Shown here piece by piece: positions 57,055 through 64,000 of a stretch of 64,000 bases of DNA. The first letter of the stretch is position 1. The number at the start of each line of letters is the position of its first letter. The notes under the pieces are model-generated. The model was given only the letters and a program-made list of their open reading frames with translations, was not told the origin of the DNA and made no database searches. The stretch comes from Isoetes taiwanensis (lineage: Eukaryota; Streptophyta; Lycopodiopsida; Isoetales; Isoetaceae): the NCBI GenBank assembly GCA_021234155.1, contig JAJEKV010000028.1, positions 1,673,199 to 1,737,198 on the forward strand. The letters run 5' to 3'. Made by a program: the position numbers and the translations under genes.

Positions 57055-57306
57055 GGAATACCATGGCATTTGGTGCCTCGTCCGCAGGGTCACGTCGGTT
57101 GAGAGCGGTCGGGCCCCCTACCGCTTGCCAAATGTGGATTTGCACAAACACTGGTGCACTCACTATGTCGACAGGATACGTTGTGACCCTGGATTTCTGG
57201 GTCTGACGCGTGACGGAGCATGGGGCCACCACCAGAGCCACCACCCAGATCTATGGTGGCCCACCGACAGACATTCCGGGCCACGGTCCGCGACACCGCG
57301 AAGCAA
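57055..57306 (+). pseudogene. 5' exon of the TE-U Ulp1-side gene, cut by the inversion
   Basis: A GTGGTAG acceptor (57048-57054) precedes a GC-rich frame that reads LPNVDLHKHWCTHYVDRIRC, then GFLGLTRDGAWGHHQSHHPD and PRSATPRS, and runs into Copia gag at the breakpoint. In this frame the breakpoint bases AGC AA would continue with T GAC TGG from the left breakpoint (NDWAIAQ) without a shift. I do not recognise the domain; the His/Cys/Trp-rich text could be metal-binding. Confidence 0.45.
57304..57306. other. Right inversion breakpoint
   Basis: TE-U coding DNA changes to antisense Copia gag here, without any element terminus. The shared bases CAA match TTG at 27922-27924 in inverted orientation. 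Confidence 0.7.
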
Positions 57307-57994
57307 AGAGAATTTCTGCAGTGTCATCATCATCACCCTTTAGCATTTTCTTTTGTTCTGCCTCAGTCCTTATAATATTTTCTGCTTCCTCCCTGCTTTT
57401 TGCCATGTTTCTTATGAACATTGCAAGCTGCTCATTTTCACTAACAGACCTAGCAATAGCTAATACTTGATATCTTTCAGTTAGATTAACTCCAACACCA
57501 CTTAGGTCTGCTACAATATTATCAAAGTTGTTAAAAAACTCTGAAACATCATTTTCTTCCTTCAATCTTAGTTTCCTTAACTCATTCTCTAGCAGATCAA
57601 TTTGTGAAGAGCTTTTCTCTTCATAATGCTTAAGCAAGAACATCCACATCTCTCTAGCATTTTTATTTCTGAGTTTTAATCTTATAGTGGCACTAACCTT
57701 GCAGGTGATAATGCCTTGAGCCTCCTTTTGTCTTGCATGAATAGATCTCCCTCCACCACTGCTCACTGTTCCAGAGGTTTCTCCAGAAGTTGTACCTCCA
57801 GATCCTGCAGCTATAGCAAAACTTCGAGTGTTTGAAGAACCACCATTAACTGACCTTGTTGGTGTAACATTGTCTGCACCAGACTGAGCACCTCCTGCTC
57901 CTAGTGGATCAACAAGATCCCATAACTCTTCTACCTCCAAAATATGCTTGATAGCATCCTTCCACACTTGGAATCCAGGTCCTCCCTTGTACAC
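57305..57994 (-). pseudogene. Copia gag (capsid) N-terminal part
   Basis: Gag of Copia elements forms the virus-like particle. The minus-strand frame starts near the primer site and reads GFQVWKDAIKHILEVEELWD, a low-complexity linker, then VSATIRLKLRNKNAREMWMF, LLENELRKLRLKEENDVSEF, VADLSGVGVNLTERYQVLAI and EAENIIRTEAEQKKMLKGDD, the gag-polypeptide (UBN2-like) fold. It is open until EILF at the breakpoint, after which the residues belong to TE-U. The zinc knuckles that should follow are at 27940 on the other strand, one base out of phase, which may reflect a small loss at the junction or an older shift. An ATG at the LTR-proximal end is not certain. Confidence 0.88.
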
Positions 57995-58056
57995 CTCTAT
58001 TGTACTCAGAAGGCTTGCTCTAAAACTACTTGATATAATTTAATGTCAAATGTAAG

Positions 58057-58070
58057 CTGTTCTGATACCA
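58057..58070 (-). promoter_or_regulatory. Copia primer-binding site
   Basis: The minus strand reads TGGTATCAGAACAG two bases after the 5' LTR. It resembles TGGTATCAGAGC, the usual complement of the initiator methionine tRNA 3' end used to prime Copia reverse transcription, and it identifies this LTR as the 5' one. Confidence 0.8.
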
Positions 58071-58072
58071 AA

Positions 58073-58651
58073 TGTTGAAATATTTAGCAGTTAAGCAACA
58101 ACAACGAATTCTCCTTTTAAAAACAAGATAAAATGATCAAGATATTATTTCCCAATAATGGTTATTGACTAAGCAAGAAAATAACACAATGCATTGTTCA
58201 AACCATTGACACAATGCTCGAGCACATCAGTGTTAAACAAAGAAAATGAATGCAAGAGAACTCTGCCCTTTCCGGCCAATCTAAACCTCGATCCTGGAGC
58301 CTGTGTACAATGATGTCCAATGCCATCATTTATACTGTGGATCCGTCGGTGTAGGCCTTAGTCTTTGAGCTCGGCAAGCTGTGATATCTGCTCCTTCTAA
58401 TTTTGCTTTTCGGTTATATATCCCACATGCATAGTTTAGATTCCACGACCCCTTCTACCATTGAACTTAATATAGATAAATAAATCAACTTTGGCTTACC
58501 TTGAGAAAACCTTAAACCATTGAACTTGAGCCAACCCTAACTCCTTTGTTCTGTTTTGTACTGTCAATTTGAATCAACTGATCATGATAACTATTTTGTT
58601 TTGCATCTAGTCTTCACACTGCACATATGTGATGATTCTCATTTTCTAACA
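58073..58651 (-). repeat. Copia 5' LTR
   Basis: Read on the minus strand it runs TGTTAGAAAATG to TTTCAACA over about 579 bases and is almost the same as the 3' LTR at 31441-32003. A 16-base insertion-like difference lies around 58200 (extra copy of CATTGTTCAAACCATTG-like sequence). It is flanked by AAGGG (58652-58656), which is CCCTT on the element strand. Confidence 0.92.
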
Positions 58652-58656
58652 AAGGG
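58652..58656 (-). repeat. Copia target-site duplication, 5' copy
   Basis: CCCTT on the minus strand, identical to 32004-32008. Together they prove that the LTRs at 31441 and 58651 bound one insertion. Confidence 0.85.
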
Positions 58657-59180
58657 TTGTGGCTGTGAATTGCCCTCCATATCATTTTCCCTGCCAGAGC
58701 TTGAGCTTGAAGGAAAAGATCTTTACAACCAAGTCCTCCTTTAGATCTTGGCTTGATTACATCAGCCCATGCAACTTTATGAGAACCTTGCCAAATGAAT
58801 CTCCGAATAGCACCCTCAATGCTATTATATGATGCTCGATCTGCAACTATAGCTAAGGAGAAATACACAGGTGTGCTTGCAATTACTGAGTTTGCAACTT
58901 CGACTCTGACTACTAGTGATAGAGAAGAAGAGTAGAGCATAAGTTTCTTCTTAATCATGTTCACAAATGGTTCCTAGAGCCCATCTGTTTAAGGTCAGAG
59001 GGACTTCAAGCAGTTTGGTGGCCTTATTCTTCCCAATCACTTTTATTCCTAATATATCTGTTTGGTCACCGTCAATTACAATGGAGCATTTATCTTCATT
59101 AAGTTTAACGAGATTGATGCTGGATGAAGCAATTGGCTCCAGGTTTTGCGGATCTTACTTGAGATTCCATTTCTGGAAGT
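58657..59180 (-). pseudogene. LINE-B, RT C-terminal part up to the Copia insertion
   Basis: The minus frame 58964-58657 reads VRVEVANSVIASTPVYFSLA, then IEGAIRRFIWQG and VAWADVIKPRSKGGLGCKDL, the post-RT region of plant L1 LINEs, ending HSHNP at the target site. Upstream (59180-58965) it reads LNEDKCSIVIDGDQTDILGI and KATKLLEVPLTLNRWA. The protein continues beyond the Copia insertion at 32009. The core RT with its active site is missing, so the copy had an internal deletion. Confidence 0.8.
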
Positions 59181-59234
59181 AGAATTGGGTGTTGGCCATA
59201 TAGATTATGCCCTATTTGAGCAGAATGTCATCGT

Positions 59235-60060
59235 TTATTCATTACCACATTCTACCACAAGGAAAGGTAAATCTAGCCAGTAAATATCGTTTATTTTCAG
59301 TCTCCTGGTCATTTTACATATTTCCGTTTTAGTGTTCCCCAGTTTGACTCCCTCATGTTGAATGCAACCTATCACTGCCTTAAGTTCCATTTCTTTTAGT
59401 TTAGCAGGAATCACAGCGTGTTTGAGGCTAGGAATACCTCGAAATTCCGATATCTTTCTCCCCCTCTGTTCATGGATCAACCGTTTCTGGTCCGCATTGA
59501 TTTGATCAAGAATTGGCTGAGTAATCTTGCTCTACATCGCTATAGGTATCCCGTTTTGCAGCCTCGTGATAGGTCGAGTCCTCGCCTGTGCATTTTTTTC
59601 CATTGTTTCAATGTCAATCAGAAAATCTCCCACAAAAACTATATTTTCTGTCCTTCTATTTCCCAAAAAGTTAACGATCTCAATCATTGACTGTTGCTGT
59701 TGATGTGACAGCTTCCTGAAAGCTCTTTTAAATTCCAACCATGATTCCTCTGTCTCTTTCTTGTACAACCCCTGTCCCTGTTGTAAAGTGTGTCCCTTTT
59801 GTCCCCGATCAAAATTCCTGGTACCATTCCCACACTGTTCACTATGCAACTGAATGTGCCCATTGGGGCCCATATTCTTACCCTCACTGATCATCTGTAC
59901 CGTAGCTGATCTAGTCTACTAATCCTCTCCCTAGCGCTCTAACCCTAGCCGCCATTCTTCCGTCCTCTCCAGCATATTGATGTTGGAGCTATACCTCACG
60001 AAGAAGATATCATCCTGTAGTTTCCCACACCAGCTCGACCCGGCCAAAACAGAATTCAAA
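59235..60060 (-). pseudogene. LINE-B 5' region with ORF1-like frames
   Basis: The minus strand from 59894 reads ETEESWLEFKRAFRKLSHQQ, then NIVFVGDFLIDIETMEKNAQ, and in the next phase HEQRGRKISEFRGIPSLKHA, PAKLKEMELKAVIGCIQHEG and KMTRRLKINDIYWLDLPFLV. The order suggests an ORF1-type protein broken by one frameshift near 59500, but I cannot name a domain with certainty. Upstream to about 60060 lies CT-rich leader-like sequence. The endonuclease and most of the RT that should follow ORF1 are deleted. Confidence 0.5.
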
Positions 60061-61107
60061 AGCCGCAACCAAAATTGACTGCACGTAAGTAAATGACCTC
60101 AAATCTCCATTGGGAAATGCTCTCTATGGGAAAATGGGGCAGATTTGGGAGTCTCCCTTGGGAGAAGGGACCCTATCTAAATTCGACACGTGGTTACCAA
60201 AGCTAACATGGCATGGCAAGCTGGATTAAGAACAAAGGCACTCATTTCTGATTGGCTAGAGCAAAGATCTGATGTGGAATTTCTCTATTTTCATAAAGGG
60301 CCCTTTGGAGACCCCATATTTTCTCTAATGTATGAAATACGGATCGCGTAAGGTTTTGAGGGGAATTGAACCTCTATACAAATTTGCCTATGATTTGAGA
60401 ATGTAAAATACTGGAATTTGAACCTCTACCAAATAATCCAATGTCCTAATAAGGATACTTTGACCAATATAGCTAGCGAGCTAACATGATTATTTTTTCA
60501 ATTGAATCTATGTTTTTTTTAATAACAACCTATTCAATTGCTTTAGGGCTATATAGCCTATGGTCTATAGTCATTTATGCATCTATGGCAATCCCCCCTG
60601 GAACCCCCTGTTATTGTGCTACATAGTCACAATAAATTTATCGCGGTGGCCAAGGCAGCCACAAAATTTTCCATGGATCCAAATCCAAATTTCAACATGT
60701 TATTGGAAGTTCATTTTCACAACCAAGTATTATTATGTCACAAAGTAGCATTTCAAAATCTATGCATCTTGCAGTAGTTAGAAAACATGCCTCTCATGGC
60801 TCTATAGTAGAATTTCTTTGTCCACACTATGCATTTTAGGCATAGTAAGAAATGGTTGAGAAAATAACACAACTGACTGGATCAAAAAGCATACAACATA
60901 ACAAGATCCCGATGCATCAAGGGTTTGCATTTTTGAAGAGGTTAGTTTACCTTCTGCCCACGAGCTAGTAGTAGAAGGATGTATGGTTATTATGAAGCCG
61001 CCTCCTTAAAATTTAAATGGAGAGTTACAGAAATAGAGCAGTTGAGGGAGGGGTTGAACTTTGATCCAACGAAATTTGGTAGATGAGAAGGGGGAAAAAG
61101 TAGGAGA
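60061..61107. other. No gene seen
   Basis: No supported coding sequence between LINE-B and the second Copia. Open frames at 60560-60777 overlap and lack motifs. Confidence 0.4.
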
Positions 61108-62540
61108 TTAGAGGAGGAAAACATAATTTCTGTGCTTGCTATTGTGGAGCCAAAGGTACCAAAATCCTATGAGGATGCCATAGAAAGTAAAAATTCGAAG
61201 CAATGGAAGAAGGCTATGACGGAAGAGCTTAGCTCCTTTAAAAGGACAAACACATATGAAATAATGGACAAGCCAGAAGGCAAGAATATTGTAGGAAGTA
61301 AGTGGATATTTAAATTAAAAAAGGGAAATGATGGATTGAGAAAGTACAAGGCAAGGCTTGTGGCCCAAGGATTTACGCAAAGAAGAGGCATTGATTTTGA
61401 AGACACATTCTCTCCATTGGTTAAATTGACAAGCATTAGGACTCTACTGGCATATGCAAATGCTTATGATTTGGAACTACACCATATAGACATGAAAACA
61501 TCTTTTCTGAATGCCAAATTGGAAGAAGAGATATATATGCAGCAGGCTAAAGGTTTTAAAGTAGAAGGAGATAAAGTCTAGAAGCTCAAACGAGCTGTCT
61601 ATGGGCTAAGGCAATCATCTAGGAAATGGTACTTATGTATTGATAACTTTCTGAAGGAGCATGGATTCGTAAAACTGAAAAATGAAGGTAATTTGTACAA
61701 ATTCAGTTCTGGAGATGATTTTTGCATTATTGCATTGTATGTAGATGATTGTACTATGGTTTCTAACAAAATGGAATGCTTGCACAAGTGTAAAACAGGT
61801 TTGAAGGACAGATTTGAGATGGCAGATTTGGGAATATTACAAAATTTCTTGGGAATAAAAGTTGTAAGAGATAGAGTTAAAAAAATGTTGACATTAACTC
61901 AAAGGGAAAATATACAAGGAATGCTTAAAAGATTCGCTATGGTTTCATGTAAGGAGTGCACCTTAGTGCAAGGTCAAAAGTTTAGTCTGGACTTATGTCC
62001 TTCTGATGAAGAAGAGTTGAAGCAAATGGCAAAGGTTCCTTTCAGAGTATTAATTGATTGCTTGTTGTATGTCTCAAACTATACAGGGCCAGATATTTCC
62101 TTTGGAGTAAATATGCTTAGTAGGTATTTGAACAATCCGGGAAAGCAACACTGGCAGGCTGCCAAAAGAATCTTGAGGTTTTTGAAGGGAACACAAGATT
62201 ATGGTAAGTAACAATAATCTAACATTAGTGGCATACTCTGATGCAGACTGGGCTGGAGATATAGACACGCGAAAATCCACTTTAGGATATACATTGATGC
62301 TGGGAGGAGGATGCATCTCTTGGAGAAGTAAGAAACAGGAAAGTATAGCAATGTCTACTGCAGAAGGCTAGTACAAAGCAGCGTCCTTGAAGGTTAGAAG
62401 GTTGTTGAATGAGTTAGTTAGAAGCTCAATCAACTATCTTGTTTTCAGATAGTATGAGTTGTATCTCGATTAGTAGAAACCCAGTTTTACATGAAAGGAC
62501 AAAACACATTGAGTTACATATGCAATATGTAGCAAAATAA
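61108..62540 (+). pseudogene. Second Copia element, RT-RNase H remnant
   Basis: The frame reads KSYEDAIESKNSKQWKKAMT, GSKWIFKLKKGNDGLRKYKA, KLTSIRTLLAYANAYDLELH and MKTSFLNAKLEEEIYMQQA, a single TAG (61579-61581) where the family has tryptophan, then AVYGLRQSSRKWYLCIDNFL, YVDD (61738-61749) and MADLGILQNFLGIKVVRD. RNase H follows with a shift near 62206: YSDADWAGDIDTRKSTLGYT, with further stops. Integrase, gag and LTRs are absent. The sequence is related to, but clearly diverged from, the Copia at 27925-31440. It is older and inactive. Confidence 0.88.
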
Positions 62541-63596
62541 CAGGGGGTTTCCTTTTGTATTTTTGTACTTGTTTCCCTAAGGTTTTTATATGATTTGATG
62601 ATGGTATTCCATGAGACGTACTAATTGGTACATCTAGAGTGCGCATACTATCAGCATAGTTTTAGTGGCGTTTTCCAATGGTTACACCTCTATAATTTCA
62701 CAAACTATCCTAAATCGAACATGCAAGCATCGAACATGGTATTTTAGGGTTTCGATTGTCCATGATTTTGCTTCTATGTTTTCTTTGGAGGTAGGGCAGG
62801 AGCCCAAGGGCAGGCCTCAGGTCGCCTGTAGGTTCTGGGCATGGGTCTTGACTGGTTTTGCAAGCTTGGCACTAGTTTTGGCACAGGGAATATCTACCAA
62901 ACTGTGTGTGTTCCGGGACAAGCTTATGAAAAAAGGAATGCCCATTTTCCGATTTAGAACAAAGCAGAGATGGCTATGTCCGAAGTGTTAAATCCTATCG
63001 CATGTCTACATAGCTGCAAAACCCTATTATTATTAAACATTCAAAAGCAGTTAAGTCCAGGATTTCGTCAATTCTTACGGTTCTTGCTAATTTCCTCGTC
63101 ATCCCCAGTAGCAGACCTATTCATCATTCGAAACCAGGTAAATCGAGAACATCTTAGATCCTTACAGTTCTTGCTAATTTCCTCATCGTCCACAGTAGTC
63201 GGATCTTGTAAATGAACAGATGGAGCTACGTCCATGGCTGAGCTGGAGAAGGATGCAGAAACCCTATTGTAGAATGGGTTTCAGATGCTTGTTCCTTAAT
63301 GTTTGGTTCAGATAGACAAAAGCTTAAGAATGGAAAAGCAACATACAGATAGCTTCTCAGCACGATCTGCCTCTGACACAACAGAATTATCTGCAATTCG
63401 CTCCTGTCAACAGTTATAAAGGTGAATGTTTGGGCCATTTACATTACATGCTTTACATAATGCAAGATTTAGTTTGGGAGAAACAGTATACAGGGCCTTT
63501 CAATGTGAAACCTTCCCCTCAAGTATCCTTCTCTGTATATTTGACTTATCATGAGAGGATGAAGCTTTGAATGCAACAAACTCCATTGTGCTTGCA
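62541..63596. other. No gene; short direct repeat
   Basis: TTCTTGCTAATTTCCTC with similar flanks occurs at about 63083 and 63169, a diverged duplication of roughly 45 bases spaced 86 bases apart. No coding region is supported in the rest. Confidence 0.4.
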
Positions 63597-63680
63597 GGAG
63601 AGACTCCTGAAGATGACATCTGAACATCGAGCAGAGGTTGCCTCTAAGCGGGGAAGATCTACTCATCATGTACAAGGTAG
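63597..63680 (+). CDS. Possible single exon of an unrecognised gene
   Basis: Between a TTGCAG acceptor and an AAG/GTAGCC donor the frame reads ERLLKMTSEHRAEVASKRGR followed by STHHVQ. It is helical, basic and free of stops. No flanking exon was recognised and the window ends soon after. It may be one internal exon of a gene that continues past 64000. Confidence 0.3.
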
Positions 63681-64000
63681 CCTTACAGTTCATTCTTATG
63701 AGATTCATTCTTATGAGAAGGGATATTTATTTTGTTCATAAGCATGTCTAGTGGCTCTTATCATTTCTCCAGCAAATTAATCGGTTGAATTGATCATTGG
63801 TATTATTTTCTGTTCAAAATCTCTGTTCTCCTCCATTTTGTTTCCTTGCTTCAATGCGGAGACAAGATCCTCTTTTGCTTGGAAATTATTTCATGTAAAA
63901 ATTTTTCTTTGTAACACCCTTCCTGTTCATTGCTATAGCTATGTCAACATTCGATGCTCCGGTTATTGGCGAGAGAGCGTGATGCGATGCATTCTAGTAG
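63681..64000. other. No gene seen to the window end
   Basis: AT-rich DNA, possibly an intron if the preceding exon is real. Nothing else is recognisable. Confidence 0.35.

Larger units (their letters stand above)
55252..57306. mobile_element. TE-U, right part, inverted relative to 20761-27924
   Basis: This part carries the second terminal repeat E2 (from 55297), a non-coding interior and the 5' exon of the Ulp1-side gene, ending at the breakpoint in Copia gag. The outermost 45 bases (55252-55296) have no counterpart in E1, so the left end probably lost them or they are filler. The segment around 55860-56110 has internal duplications. Confidence 0.6.

Noticed and set aside
31441-58651. Two independent truncated Copia insertions in place of one split element
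   Set aside because: Complementary domains, matching CCCTT duplications and continuity of LINE-B and LINE-A across the same breakpoints would have to be coincidences.

Overview
This is plant nuclear DNA from a large, repeat-rich genome. The evidence is GT-AG introns, fragments of plant-type genes (a WNK kinase, an LRR receptor kinase with an LRRNT segment, an APUM-type Pumilio, a PPR protein), Copia and Gypsy retrotransposons, several LINEs, a Helitron end and MITEs. No tRNA, rRNA, CRISPR array or bacterial-style operon was seen. I cannot name the species. The only ORF that looks like an undamaged host gene is the four-exon model at 48179-50156, which I do not recognise.

Layout. 1-9.17 kb: gene-poor DNA with decayed LRR-kinase and WNK-kinase fragments, ending at a textbook Helitron 3' end (9145-9172). 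9.2-13.0 kb: no gene. 13.0-20.76 kb: the 5' part of a LINE (LINE-A: ORF1 plus endonuclease), interrupted by a TIR-bounded element (13988-20560) that carries a Pumilio gene fragment and was itself hit by a 3.6 kb L1-type LINE. 20.76-27.92 kb: the left part of a DNA transposon (called TE-U here) with a GC-rich long terminal repeat, a Ulp1-like protease gene and convergent ORFs. 27.92-33.7 kb: the 3' half of a Copia element with its 3' LTR, followed by the 3' half of LINE-B. 33.7-45.0 kb: unrecognised exon-like segments, a 90-bp tandem repeat, and a coiled-coil gene interrupted by an L1 and a hAT-type MITE. 45.2-46.3 kb: a Gypsy remnant. 48.2-50.2 kb: the host gene. 52.4-55.25 kb: the rest of LINE-A on the minus strand. 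55.25-57.30 kb: the other end of TE-U. 57.30-58.65 kb: Copia gag and 5' LTR on the minus strand. 58.65-60.06 kb: LINE-B 5' part. 61.1-62.5 kb: a second, decayed Copia.

The main result is that a single inversion of about 29.4 kb, with breakpoints at about 27922-27924 and 57304-57306, explains the layout. Flipping that interval would rejoin the Copia gag with its pol, bring its two LTRs into direct orientation with matching CCCTT target duplications, rejoin LINE-B, rejoin the LINE-A endonuclease in frame across a near-perfect 9-bp target duplication, turn the two GC-rich repeats into inverted termini of one ~9.2 kb transposon, and restore a frame in the TE-U Ulp1-side gene. These agreements are largely independent. 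An assembly misjoin would look the same and must be excluded with long reads.

Genes here do not form a pathway; the window records nested insertion, gene-fragment capture and rearrangement. Coordinates and matches were read by eye, and no database search was possible.
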